NCBI GenBank assembly: GCA_949295755.1
Contig: CASFMG010000003.1
Span: 1-16,851, forward strand
Direction of reading: 5' to 3'
DNA: 16,851 nt
Source of the DNA: an uncultured Christensenella sp.
GTDB lineage: Bacteria > Bacillota > Clostridia > Christensenellales > UBA1242
The notes under the pieces were generated by a model, which was not told the origin of the DNA, ran no database searches, and saw only the letters and a program-made list of their open reading frames with translations. Made by a program: the position numbers and the translations under genes. Below, in pieces: positions 1 through 7,098 of this stretch (positions are counted from its first letter, which is position 1; each line of letters begins with the position of its first letter).

Positions 1-9
1 TACTTTCAT
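1..9 (-). CDS. rpmJ: 50S ribosomal protein L36, first three codons only
   Basis: The reverse strand at the window edge reads ATG AAA GTA (Met-Lys-Val), the usual opening of L36. It is preceded by AGGAG at 16-20 with a 6-base spacing. L36 is a very small zinc-binding protein of the large subunit and normally follows infA in Gram-positive spc operons, which is the position seen here. Only the start is in the window, so identity rests on start, ribosome binding site and gene order. Confidence 0.75.
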
Positions 10-51
10 TTTTTTCTCCTTTTTTATAATCAATTTATAATTTAAAAATAA

Positions 52-270
52 TTATTTAATTCTGTAAGTTATTCTGCCTTTTGTCAAATCATAAGGACTC
101 ATTTCAATTTTTACTCTATCGCCTTCAAGTATCTTGATGTAATTCATTCTAAGTCTGCCAGATATATATGCTGTAATGACATGACCATTATCAAGACGAA
201 CTTTAAAAGCAGTGTTTGGTAAAACTTCTTCAACAACTGCTTCAAATTCTATCACATCTTCCTTTGACAT
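52..270 (-). CDS. infA: Translation initiation factor IF-1
   Basis: IF-1 is a single OB-fold protein that binds the 30S A site during initiation and helps IF-2 and IF-3 select the initiator tRNA. The 72-residue product has the standard length and the family signature: a start MSKEDVIEFE, a central NGHVITAYISGRLRMNYI and an ending SPYDLTKGRITYRIK, all close to the bacterial consensus. An AAGGAG site lies just upstream of the ATG. The gene sits 12 bases after the KOW-domain gene and 42 bases before rpmJ, the usual Clostridia order. It is probably translated from the long superoperon mRNA, since no separate promoter is evident. Confidence 0.97.
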   Translation of the reverse strand: MSKEDVIEFEAVVEEVLPNTAFKVRLDNGHVITAYISGRLRMNYIKILEGDRVKIEMSPYDLTKGRITYRIK

Positions 271-282
271 ACAAACTCCTTT

Positions 283-549
283 TTAAATTATGTTTAAATT
301 ATCAATTGTTTTTCTAATCTCCAAATCTTGCACTTTTTCACTATTTCCTAATTTTTTGTTTATAGTATCAATGCAAATATTTGTAGTTCGGATATGTTTG
401 AATTTTTTCTTTTTTGGATTTAACATTGTTCTGCCACGACCATCAACTAAATAGACAAATTGTTCATCTACATTTTTGACAATATAAACTTTACCAAAAT
501 CTCTACCTTGGGTTGACACAACAACATCACCTTGTTTTATTTGTAGCAT
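283..549 (-). CDS. KOW-domain RNA-binding protein (L14e-like)
   Basis: This 88-residue basic protein begins LQIKQGDVVVSTQGRDFGKV, a KOW-type beta-barrel opening in which a glycine-containing loop follows alternating hydrophobic residues. The core continues with IVKNVDEQFVYLVDGRGRT and a lysine-rich patch (PKKKKFKH, about residues 45-52). KOW modules bind RNA in ribosomal proteins L24, L14e and L27e and in NusG. A small KOW protein between map and infA is a recurrent feature of Clostridia and is usually annotated as an L14e-like protein; its exact role is not established. The start has an AAGGA site, and the gene lies 11 bases after map. A translation-linked role is inferred from location. The C-terminal 30 residues are not recognisable. 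Confidence 0.85.
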   Translation of the reverse strand: MLQIKQGDVVVSTQGRDFGKVYIVKNVDEQFVYLVDGRGRTMLNPKKKKFKHIRTTNICIDTINKKLGNSEKVQDLEIRKTIDNLNII

Positions 550-560
550 AGATTTTCCTT

Positions 561-1304
561 TTACAATGATAGAATTTCCACACCATTTTTGGTAACGATA
601 ACTGTGTTTTCATAATGTGCTGATGGTTTCTTATCAACAGTGGAAATTGTCCAGCCATCGTTTTCCATGTAAATATATCTTTGTCCCATATTTATCATTG
701 GTTCAATTGCAAGGCACATATTTTCCTTTACAATAATACCTTTATTTTTGGGACCATAGTTTGGGACTTCGGGTTCTTCATGCATATGATGTCCAATTCC
801 GTGTCCAACAAGTTCACGAACAACACCATAGCCATAACTTTCTGCATAAGTTTGTATTGCATTACTCAGTTCGCCTAGCCTTGCCCCAACTTTCAAATGC
901 TTTATTCCTTCAAAAAAACTTTGTTTTGTTACATCAATTAGTCTTTGTTTATCTTCGCTAATTTTTCCAACGGGGAAAGTTCGTGCAGCATCGCCATTAT
1001 AACCATCAACTATTGTTCCAATATCAACACTTATAATATCGCCCTCTTTTAAAATTATTTCTTTACTTGGTATTCCGTGAACGACAACTTCGTTTACCGA
1101 AGCACATATACTTGCAGGAAAACCTTCAAAACCTTTAAAAGACGGTATCGCACCATTTTTTATTATAAACTTTTCTACAAGTTTGTCAAGTTCATAGGTT
1201 GAAATGCCAGGACGAATTAAAGATTCTGCATATTTTAAGGCATCGCCAACAACTTTGTTGGCTTTTCTCATGCCATCAATATCTTGTTGTGTTCTACAAA
1301 TCAT
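561..1304 (-). CDS. map: Methionine aminopeptidase, type I
   Basis: This enzyme removes the initiator methionine from nascent proteins when the second residue is small. The 247-residue product is a typical short type Ia enzyme without an N-terminal zinc-finger extension. All metal and active-site residues are present in order: His76 (VVHGIPS), Asp94 and Asp105 (DIGTIVDGYNGD), His168 (GHGIGHHMHEEP), Glu201 (AIEPM) and Glu232 (HYENTVIV), each offset by three from the E. coli numbering. The ATG overlaps the adk stop as ATGA, and an AGAAGG site lies inside the end of adk, so translation is probably coupled to adk. Placement in adk-map-infA is the standard Firmicutes arrangement. Confidence 0.98.
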   Translation of the reverse strand: MICRTQQDIDGMRKANKVVGDALKYAESLIRPGISTYELDKLVEKFIIKNGAIPSFKGFEGFPASICASVNEVVVHGIPSKEIILKEGDIISVDIGTIVDGYNGDAARTFPVGKISEDKQRLIDVTKQSFFEGIKHLKVGARLGELSNAIQTYAESYGYGVVRELVGHGIGHHMHEEPEVPNYGPKNKGIIVKENMCLAIEPMINMGQRYIYMENDGWTISTVDKKPSAHYENTVIVTKNGVEILSL

Positions 1305-1930
1305 TTTTTACCTTCTTGTAAAATTAGTTTAATTTCGTTATAAACTTCATCTGCTTGCAAATTACCATTCACCTTGTATAATAAACCTTGATTTTTATAG
1401 AAAACAATTAAAGGTTGTGTTTCTTTTAAATAAACATCATACCTATTTTTTATTGTTTCTTTATTGTCATCATTTCTTATAACAAGTTTTGCATTGCACA
1501 CTTCACAAAAATCATTTTTATGTGTTTTAGTGTTGTATACCTTTTTGCAAACTGGACAAGTTCTTCTTGATAAAATTCTCTCTTCAATAACATCATAATT
1601 TGTGTCTATCAAAATAACTTTATCAATTTTAGAAAAACTTTGAAGTGCTTTTGCTTGTGTAACAGTTCTTGGAAATCCGTCTAAAATATATCCATTTAAA
1701 ACATCGTTTTTTGTTAGTCTTTCCCTAACCAAATTTATTACTAAATCGTCAGGGACTAACTGCCCTAAATTTATATATTTTTCAGACAAAATTCCAAGTT
1801 CTGTTTTGTTTTTTATATTATCTCTAATAATATCGCCTGTGGATATTGTTGGAATACATAAATCTTTTGAAATTAAACTTGCTTCCGTTCCCTTTCCAGA
1901 GCCCGGGGCACCTAATAAAATTATGTTCAT
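1301..1930 (-). CDS. adk: Adenylate kinase, zinc-LID type
   Basis: Adenylate kinase interconverts ATP + AMP and two ADP, keeping the adenylate pool in balance. The 209-residue protein starts MNIILLGAPGSGKGT, with the P-loop at about residues 8-16, then TGDIIR (31-36) and DGFPRT (84-89). The LID carries four cysteines, Cys125, Cys128, Cys142 and Cys145 (CPVC ... CEVC), which should bind structural zinc as in Gram-positive enzymes. The gene is 18 bases downstream of secY and overlaps map by four bases. No good Shine-Dalgarno site is visible before the ATG (only a weak GGTG), which is unusual in this operon and suggests weaker or coupled translation. Confidence 0.98.
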   Translation of the reverse strand: MNIILLGAPGSGKGTEASLISKDLCIPTISTGDIIRDNIKNKTELGILSEKYINLGQLVPDDLVINLVRERLTKNDVLNGYILDGFPRTVTQAKALQSFSKIDKVILIDTNYDVIEERILSRRTCPVCKKVYNTKTHKNDFCEVCNAKLVIRNDDNKETIKNRYDVYLKETQPLIVFYKNQGLLYKVNGNLQADEVYNEIKLILQEGKK

Positions 1931-1948
1931 ATAACACCAAATCTTTTA

Positions 1949-3268
1949 TTATAATTTAACTCTTTTTAAAAATCCTCTATTTTCTGTTCTTCTTGCAACT
2001 TGTTGGTCAAGTTGTTTTTCAAATTCAAGTGCAACAGATACCAAAATCATAAGTCCTGTAACACTAAATGCATTGATAAGTGTTGAATCCAAACTTGTTG
2101 TAGCAAGTGCATTAAACACTAAACTTGGAACAAGAGCAATAAACGCAAGATATATTCCACAGAACCAATTTAATCTTGAATTTATTCTGTTTAAATAATC
2201 TGCAGTTTGTTTTCCGTGATGGAACATATTTATTGTCAAATTATTCTTTTGGAAAAATTCACTAGGGTTTTGTTCTTTAAACATCATTGCACCATATACC
2301 ACTGTTAAGAATAGTATCAAAAATGCCGTAACAACAATGTACACCCAAGAACCAGTACCTAAATATCTTGTCCACCAATCAGCAAATTCTGTATTTGGCC
2401 AGAAAATTGTGATTAACATTTGTGGGAATGAAACAAGTGCATTTGCAAAAATAATTGGAATAACACCTGTTGAATTAACTTTCATTGGATAATATGAACT
2501 TGGTTTGCTAAACCTTGAATCTCTTGTGTAACCTGCTGCGTGATATACTATTCTTCTTTCTGCATTATCAATAAAGATAATCAAACTAAATATAACAACA
2601 ACTGCAAGCAAGAAGATAAGAATTGTCCATAAATAGTCAATATTTTGTGCTACACCTTGTGCTGCAGTGAAAAGACCTGTACAAGCAGTTGATAAAATAC
2701 CAACAAATATTAAAAGTGAAAGTCCATTACCAACACCAATACTTGTTATTTTTTCACCAAGCCATACTGTAAACATTGCACCTGATACAAGCATAATAAC
2801 TATGAATGTACACGAAACCCAAACAGGAACCGATGCACCCAACATTCTTGTATCAATAAAACCTTCACTATTTGCATAAGAAACAACAATACCAATAGAT
2901 TGTGCAAGTGCAAGCACAAGTGCAACAATTCTATTTAAAAAATTGATTTTTTTCTGTTTATTGTCGTCTTTAAGCATATCAGGAAATGCCATAGCAATAA
3001 GTTGCACAATGATTGATGCACTAATATATGGCGAAACGCCTAGTGCAAAAAATGATGCGTTTGCAAGAGCACCACCACTTATTGAGTTCATAAGTGATAG
3101 GAATGTTATTCCTGTTGTTCCTGAAACTTGGTCTTGAAGTGCTCCAGGACTAATTCCTGGAACAGTAAGCCAACAACCTACTCTATATACAAATAGTAAA
3201 AGTAGTGTTATTAAAAGTTTTTTTCTTAAATCTTTAATTTTAAAAGCACTAACTAGAGTTCTTAACAT
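1949..3268 (-). CDS. secY: Preprotein translocase subunit SecY
   Basis: SecY is the pore subunit of the SecYEG channel that moves unfolded proteins across, or into, the cytoplasmic membrane. The 439-residue product has the expected length and about ten hydrophobic helices. Recognisable parts are the N-terminal segment KIKDLRKKLLITLLLLFVYR, the plug region after VPGISPGAL, the loop LGEKITSIGVGNG (about 168-180) and the C-terminal ALEFEKQLDQQVARRTENRG. The start overlaps the rplO stop as TAATG, with a GAGGTGAT-type ribosome site within rplO. As usual it lies between rplO and adk. In this window the two SipW-like peptidases and their putative substrate would depend on this channel. Confidence 0.98.
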   Translation of the reverse strand: MLRTLVSAFKIKDLRKKLLITLLLLFVYRVGCWLTVPGISPGALQDQVSGTTGITFLSLMNSISGGALANASFFALGVSPYISASIIVQLIAMAFPDMLKDDNKQKKINFLNRIVALVLALAQSIGIVVSYANSEGFIDTRMLGASVPVWVSCTFIVIMLVSGAMFTVWLGEKITSIGVGNGLSLLIFVGILSTACTGLFTAAQGVAQNIDYLWTILIFLLAVVVIFSLIIFIDNAERRIVYHAAGYTRDSRFSKPSSYYPMKVNSTGVIPIIFANALVSFPQMLITIFWPNTEFADWWTRYLGTGSWVYIVVTAFLILFLTVVYGAMMFKEQNPSEFFQKNNLTINMFHHGKQTADYLNRINSRLNWFCGIYLAFIALVPSLVFNALATTSLDSTLINAFSVTGLMILVSVALEFEKQLDQQVARRTENRGFLKRVKL

Positions 3269-3714
3269 TAGATCACCTCAGCTTTTCCACCGACTTTTTC
3301 TATTTTTTCAATAGCACTCTTAGTAAATTTTTTTGCTCTTACTGTGAGTGGTTTTGTAAGTTCTCCATTGCCAAGAACTTTAAGTCCGTATGGCAACATT
3401 TTTCCTACAACTCTTGTTTCGTATAAAAGTTCAAGTGTAATTACTGAGTTTTCTTCAAACTGTTCAAGGTCTCCAACATTGCAAGTTGAATAATCTTTTG
3501 CAAAATTGTAATTATTAAAACCTCTAATTGGCATTTTTCTTACAAGTGGTAATTGTCCACCTTCAAAGCCTGGTCTAACTCCCCCACCACTTCTAGCATT
3601 TTGACCTTTGTGTCCTTTTCCACTTGTTTTTCCAATTCCACTACCAATTCCACGACCAACTCTAACAGAACTAGTTCTAGAATTTTTTGCTGGAGAAAGT
3701 GTTTGAATATCCAT
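3268..3714 (-). CDS. rplO: 50S ribosomal protein L15
   Basis: L15 is a large-subunit assembly protein that reaches into 23S rRNA with an extended basic N-terminal arm. The 148 residues begin MDIQTLSPAKNSRTSSVRVG and continue through the Gly/Lys-rich stretch (GRGIGSGIGKTSGKGHKGQ, GGGVRPGFEGGQ) typical of the family. The globular C-terminal part ends VGGKAEVI. An AGGAGG site precedes the ATG, and the stop overlaps the secY start by one base. A second-frame lysine-rich reading over the same DNA is a shadow of the glycine-rich arm. Length and sequence are ordinary. Confidence 0.97.
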   Translation of the reverse strand: MDIQTLSPAKNSRTSSVRVGRGIGSGIGKTSGKGHKGQNARSGGGVRPGFEGGQLPLVRKMPIRGFNNYNFAKDYSTCNVGDLEQFEENSVITLELLYETRVVGKMLPYGLKVLGNGELTKPLTVRAKKFTKSAIEKIEKVGGKAEVI

Positions 3715-3723
3715 TTTTTCCTC

Positions 3724-3912
3724 CTATATTTCTTCAACTTTTACAAGATGAGCAACGTGAGAAATACTTCCTCTAACGCTTGCATTATCTGGTAAAATAA
3801 CTGAATGATTTAATTTTTTTAGTCCAAGTGCTTCGGTAATTTTTGCTTGGTTTTTGTTGTATCCAATAGGGCTTCTTACCAAAGTAACTTTTATTTGTTT
3901 TTCTTGTGCCAT
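3724..3912 (-). CDS. rpmD: 50S ribosomal protein L30
   Basis: L30 is a small large-subunit protein with a beta-alpha-beta fold. The 62-residue product has the family landmarks: IKVTLVRSPIGYNKNQ near the start, LGLKKLNHSV in the middle (about residues 30-39) and RGSISHVAHLVKVEE at the end. The ATG has a well-spaced AGGAGG. The gene sits between rpsE and rplO, 8 and 9 bases from each, as in nearly all bacterial spc operons. Nothing unusual is seen. Confidence 0.96.
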   Translation of the reverse strand: MAQEKQIKVTLVRSPIGYNKNQAKITEALGLKKLNHSVILPDNASVRGSISHVAHLVKVEEI

Positions 3913-3920
3913 AATTCCTC

Positions 3921-4457
3921 CTAGATTTCTTCAACAGATTTACCACGAAGAGCAGCAATCTGTTCCTTTGTTCTAACGCTCCTTAAACCATTAAGAGTTG
4001 CTCTAACACTGTTTATTTTGTTAGTTGAACCATGGATTTTTGTCACAATATCTTTAACACCTGCAAGTTCTAAAACGGCACGAGCACCACCACCTGCGAT
4101 AATACCAGAACCTTCTTTTGCTGGCAAAAGATGTATTTTTGATGTGCCATATTTACCAACTATTTCGTGTGGAATTGTTCCGTTTACAAGGTTTACCGGT
4201 CTCATATCTTTTTTAGCAGCCATTGTTGCTTTGTCTATTGCAACAGGAACTTCTTTTGCTTTACCAATTCCCATTCCAACATTACCTTTGTGGTCACCAA
4301 CAACAACTACTGCAGAAAATCTTAATGTTCTACCACCTTTAACAACCTTTGTAACACGACGAACAGCGACAAGGTTTTTATCAATACCCTCGTCTTCGCG
4401 TCTTGTTCTTTCTTCTCTTGGTTTTCTGGTTTTTTTAACTTCTTCTTGTTCTGCCAC
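3921..4457 (-). CDS. rpsE: 30S ribosomal protein S5, GTG start
   Basis: S5 lies near the decoding site of the small subunit and affects translational accuracy. The 178 residues include the N-terminal double-stranded-RNA-binding-type domain (VRRVTKVVKGGRTLRFSAVV, then NVGMGIGKAKEVPVAIDKA) and the C-terminal domain (GTSKIHLLPAKEGSGIIAGG). The first codon is GTG rather than ATG, the clearest non-ATG start in the operon. An AGGAGG lies five bases upstream and no in-frame ATG is available before the conserved domain. The first 25 residues are highly charged (KKTRKPREERTRRED) and slightly longer than the Bacillus subtilis N-terminus. The GTG could lower expression slightly, but this is inference. 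Confidence 0.97.
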   Translation of the reverse strand: MAEQEEVKKTRKPREERTRREDEGIDKNLVAVRRVTKVVKGGRTLRFSAVVVVGDHKGNVGMGIGKAKEVPVAIDKATMAAKKDMRPVNLVNGTIPHEIVGKYGTSKIHLLPAKEGSGIIAGGGARAVLELAGVKDIVTKIHGSTNKINSVRATLNGLRSVRTKEQIAALRGKSVEEI

Positions 4458-4466
4458 GATAACCTC

Positions 4467-4835
4467 CTAAAATTCTAGTCCAGCACTTCTAGCGCCTTCG
4501 GCTAATGCTTGAACTCTTCCTGTGTAAATATATCCACCTCTGTCAAAAACTACATTTTTAATTTTTGCTTTAAGTGCTTTTTTTGCAATCAACTCGCCAA
4601 CAAGTCTTGCTTGTTCGGTTTTAGATTTACCTTTAATTTCGTTTTCAAGTTCTTTATCAAGACTTGAAGCAGAAACTAATGTAACACCTTTTGTGTCATC
4701 AATGATTTGAGCATAAATACTTGCATTACTTCTGTAAACATCAAGTCTTGGACAATCACTTGTTCCAGATATTTTTTTTCTAACGCGAGTATGTCTTATA
4801 ACTCTTATTTCGTTTCTATCTTTTTTATTAAACAT
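4467..4835 (-). CDS. rplR: 50S ribosomal protein L18
   Basis: L18 binds 5S rRNA and joins it to the central protuberance of the large subunit together with L5. The 122-residue product has a basic N-terminus (KKDRNEIRVIRHTRVRKKI) and the family core PRLDVYRSNASIYAQIIDD, ending FDRGGYIYTGRVQALAEGAR-SAGLEF. A doubled AGGAGGAG-type ribosome site precedes the ATG and overlaps the end of rplF. The gene lies between rplF and rpsE with gaps near 10 bases. Ordinary in length and sequence. Confidence 0.97.
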   Translation of the reverse strand: MFNKKDRNEIRVIRHTRVRKKISGTSDCPRLDVYRSNASIYAQIIDDTKGVTLVSASSLDKELENEIKGKSKTEQARLVGELIAKKALKAKIKNVVFDRGGYIYTGRVQALAEGARSAGLEF

Positions 4836-4848
4836 CTATGCTCTCCTC

Positions 4849-5397
4849 CTATTTTTTACCCTTACCAGCAGTTTTACCAACTTTTCTTATAACAACTTCG
4901 TCTGCATAACGAACACCATAAGCGTGATAAGGTTCAACTTTTCTTAAATCTCTAATTTTTGAAGCAACTTGACCAACTTTTTGTTTATCTATTCCTTTTA
5001 CAACAATTTCCAAGTTTGAAGGACATTCAAATGTTATTCCGTCTTCTTCATTTACTTCGATGTTGTGAGAATACCCCAAGTTTAAAACAAGTTTATTTCC
5101 TTGTTTTTGTGCTTTATAACCAATTCCATTGATCACAAGTTTTTTCTCAAAGCCTTTGCCAACACCATTTATCATATTAGCAAGAAGTGCTCTGTAAAGG
5201 CCGTGTTTAGCCTTTGTTTCATTTTCGTCATTTGCTCTTGTGAGTTCAACTTTTGTTCCATCAACTTTAACAGTTATAAGTTTATCAACTTCTTGTGTTA
5301 AAGTTCCCTTTGGCCCTTTAACAGTAACAAGTCCATTGTTTACTGAAAGTTCAACTCCTGCTGGCAAATCTATATGTTTTCTACCTATTCTAGACAT
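4849..5397 (-). CDS. rplF: 50S ribosomal protein L6
   Basis: L6 contacts the sarcin-ricin loop region of 23S rRNA, near the elongation-factor site. The 182 residues start MSRIGRKHIDLPAGV and contain two repeated L6 domains. The second ends with the diagnostic segment KIRDLRKVEPYHAYGVRYAD followed by a short basic tail (GKTAGKGKK). An AGGAGG lies just upstream of the ATG and overlaps the rpsH stop. It follows rpsH and precedes rplR as expected. The lysine-rich tail is a little longer than in some relatives, but the protein is otherwise typical. Confidence 0.97.
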   Translation of the reverse strand: MSRIGRKHIDLPAGVELSVNNGLVTVKGPKGTLTQEVDKLITVKVDGTKVELTRANDENETKAKHGLYRALLANMINGVGKGFEKKLVINGIGYKAQKQGNKLVLNLGYSHNIEVNEEDGITFECPSNLEIVVKGIDKQKVGQVASKIRDLRKVEPYHAYGVRYADEVVIRKVGKTAGKGKK

Positions 5398-5406
5398 ATT
5401 TTCCTC

Positions 5407-5805
5407 CTACCATACAAAAGCCAAAACTTCACCACCAACATTAAGTGAGCGAGCCTGCTTATCTGTTAAAATACCTTTATTAGTTGAAATAATTGCAATT
5501 CCAAGACCATTTATAACCTTTGGAAGTTTATCTTTTTCTGCATAAACTCTAAGACCAGGTTTTGAAATTCTTCTAAGTCCTTGAATAACACTATCTCCAT
5601 TTCCATCGTATTTAAGTGTAACAACGATGTTCTTTTTTGCACCATCTTCAACAAGTTTTGCTTCTTTAATATAACCTTCTTCCAAAAGTATATTTAAGAT
5701 TGACATTTTTTCTTTTGAAGCTGGAATTACTACTTCACTGTGCTTAGCCGTTATGCTATTACGAATACGGGTAAGCATATCTGCGATTGGATCTGTTAAA
5801 ATCAT
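5407..5805 (-). CDS. rpsH: 30S ribosomal protein S8
   Basis: S8 binds helix 21 of 16S rRNA early in small-subunit assembly. In E. coli it is also the translational repressor of the spc operon. The protein is 132 residues from MILTDPIADMLTRIRNS to the conserved end SLNVGGEVLAFVW. The open frame extends seven codons further upstream, but this start has AGGAGG at 5815-5820 with a 9-base spacing, and the family begins exactly with this Met. The longer version would overlap rpsN and has no such site. Whether S8 autoregulates here is unknown; no spc-type operator is evident by eye. Confidence 0.97.
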   Translation of the reverse strand: MILTDPIADMLTRIRNSITAKHSEVVIPASKEKMSILNILLEEGYIKEAKLVEDGAKKNIVVTLKYDGNGDSVIQGLRRISKPGLRVYAEKDKLPKVINGLGIAIISTNKGILTDKQARSLNVGGEVLAFVW

Positions 5806-5814
5806 ATCTATCTT

Positions 5815-5820
5815 CCTCCT
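5815..5820 (-). promoter_or_regulatory. Ribosome binding site of rpsH (sets the start)
   Basis: AGGAGG on the reverse strand, nine bases before the ATG at 5805. It abuts and overlaps the TAA stop of rpsN (5820-5822). Its position supports the shorter S8 start, because the longer candidate start would lie upstream of the site. Confidence 0.85.
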
Positions 5821-6005
5821 TACCAACTAGCCTTCTTAACACCAGGAATTTCTCCCTTTGATGCAAGTTCTCTAAAACATATTCTGCAAATACCATATTT
5901 TTTAAGAACAGAGTGTGGACGACCACAAATTGAACAACGAGTATATTCTCTTGTTGAGAATTTTTGTTTTCTTTTTTGTTTTTCTTTTAATGATGTTTTT
6001 GCCAT
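5820..6005 (-). CDS. rpsN: 30S ribosomal protein S14, zinc-binding type
   Basis: S14 sits in the head of the small subunit. This is the short, 61-residue zinc form (type Z), with a ribbon made of Cys24, Cys27, Cys40 and Cys43 (CSICGRPHSVLKKYGICRIC). The end, FRELASKGEIPGVKKASW, is highly conserved. The zinc-free alternative found in some Gram-positives is longer and lacks these cysteines. An AAGGAG precedes the ATG. The gene is in its usual place between rplE and rpsH, and the presence of the Zn form fits a Clostridia-type genome. Confidence 0.98.
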   Translation of the reverse strand: MAKTSLKEKQKRKQKFSTREYTRCSICGRPHSVLKKYGICRICFRELASKGEIPGVKKASW

Positions 6006-6015
6006 TTTTATCTCC

Positions 6016-6564
6016 TTAACCTCTTGTTCTAAAAGGCATACCCATTCTTTCTAATAATGATTTTGCCTCTTTATCCGACTTTGCACTTGTTACTATGATA
6101 ACATCTAAACCTCTAATTTTGTCTAGTTTATCATATTGTATTTCAGGGAATATAAGTTGTTCTTTTATTCCTAATGCATAATTGCCTTTTCCGTCAAACG
6201 CTTTTGTTGAAACGCCTTTAAAGTCTCTAACCCTTGGAAGAGCAATTGAAATAAGTCTGTCTAAAAATTCGTACATTCTGTCCCCACGAAGAGTAACTTT
6301 TGCGCCAACTTTCATTCCTTGACGAACTTTAAAGTTTGAAATAGCTTTTTTAGCAACTGTAGGAACTGCTTTTTGTCCTGCGATTGCTGTTAGTTCATCA
6401 ACAGCAATGTTGAAACTTTTTGAATTATCTTTAACTTCACCAAGTCCCATATTTAAAACAATTTTGCTTAATTTTGGAACTTCGTTAATGTTCTGATAAC
6501 CAAATTCTTCCTTAAGGGCAGGAACAACTTGTTCTTTATATAAAACTGCTAATCTACTTTTCAT
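6016..6564 (-). CDS. rplE: 50S ribosomal protein L5
   Basis: L5 binds 5S rRNA and forms part of the bridge to the small-subunit head. The 182-residue product contains the family segments VPKLSKIVLNMGLGE near the start, GQKAVPTVAKKAISNFKVRQ (about 69-88), LRGDRMYEFLDRLISIALPRVRDF and the final LLERMGMPFRTRG. The start overlaps the rplX stop as TAATG. Its ribosome site is a run of AAGGAGGAGG at 6569-6578 that also encodes the last residues of L24, so the two genes are likely translationally coupled. Otherwise ordinary. Confidence 0.97.
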   Translation of the reverse strand: MKSRLAVLYKEQVVPALKEEFGYQNINEVPKLSKIVLNMGLGEVKDNSKSFNIAVDELTAIAGQKAVPTVAKKAISNFKVRQGMKVGAKVTLRGDRMYEFLDRLISIALPRVRDFKGVSTKAFDGKGNYALGIKEQLIFPEIQYDKLDKIRGLDVIIVTSAKSDKEAKSLLERMGMPFRTRG

Positions 6565-7085
6565 TATTCCTCCTCCTTAATAGCTGTTTTTTTAGTTGTT
6601 GTTTTCTTTGCTGTTGTTGTTTTAGAAGTTGTCTTTTTTATTGTTGAAGATTTTTTTGTTGTTTCAGCCTTTGGTTCTTCAACTTTTACTTCTTCTTTTT
6701 TAACTTCTTCTTTTGCAGAAGATTTTTTCTCTTGTTTTGCTAATTTTTTAACTGTTTTAGCCATAGCCTTGTCAAGACTTGCACCACATTTTTTGCAAAT
6801 TCTAACTTTTTTGCCATCAATTTCTTTGTGTGCAACCCTTGTTGCTTTTCCACAATCAGGGCAAACAACCATTAAATTTGATGCACAAACAGGTGCACTC
6901 TTTTTGATTATTCCACCTTTGTCTTCTTGAGATTTTCTTCTTTGATGTTTTGTTACAACATTTACATTTTCAACAAGAACTTTGTTTGTTTTTGGAGAAA
7001 CACCCAAGACTTTTGCTGTTTTGCCTTTTTCTTTTCCAGCGATAACAACTACTGTATCACCTTTTTTAACAAATAATTTTGCCAT
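6564..7085 (-). CDS. rplX: 50S ribosomal protein L24 with long Lys/Thr/Glu-rich tail
   Basis: L24 is an early assembly initiator of the large subunit. Residues 1-65 form the KOW-containing core (VKKGDTVVVIAGKEKGKTAKVL, then HQRRKSQEDKGGI). Residues 75-100 carry a C-terminal zinc ribbon, Cys75-x2-Cys78 and Cys97-x2-Cys100, found in many bacterial L24 proteins. The protein does not stop there as usual near 105 residues: a tail of roughly 70 residues follows, first Lys/Glu-rich and then repeated KKTT-like blocks to EEE. The frame is open and in register up to the TAATG overlap with rplE, whose ribosome site lies in the final Glu codons. The tail is probably disordered and may contact rRNA; its function is unknown. 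Confidence 0.96.
   Translation of the reverse strand: MAKLFVKKGDTVVVIAGKEKGKTAKVLGVSPKTNKVLVENVNVVTKHQRRKSQEDKGGIIKKSAPVCASNLMVVCPDCGKATRVAHKEIDGKKVRICKKCGASLDKAMAKTVKKLAKQEKKSSAKEEVKKEEVKVEEPKAETTKKSSTIKKTTSKTTTAKKTTTKKTAIKEEE
6569..6578 (-). promoter_or_regulatory. Ribosome binding site of rplE inside rplX
   Basis: AAGGAGGAGG on the reverse strand. The same bases encode the final Lys-Glu-Glu-Glu end of L24, immediately before the TAATG stop/start overlap. The best-spaced AGGAGG is seven bases from the L5 ATG. Confidence 0.85.
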
Positions 7086-7098
7086 GTTTTTCTCCTTT

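Noticed and set aside
3540..3737. Minus-strand 65-codon frame overlapping L15
   Set aside because: A shifted reading of the Gly/Lys-rich L15 arm; repetitive and without family similarity.
4018..4470. Plus-strand 150-codon frame opposite rpsE
   Set aside because: Antisense shadow of S5, whose identity is certain.
5407..5826. A longer S8 beginning MVRRKID at 5826
   Set aside because: The AGGAGG at 5815-5820 lies downstream of this start and is correctly spaced for Met at 5805, the family start.
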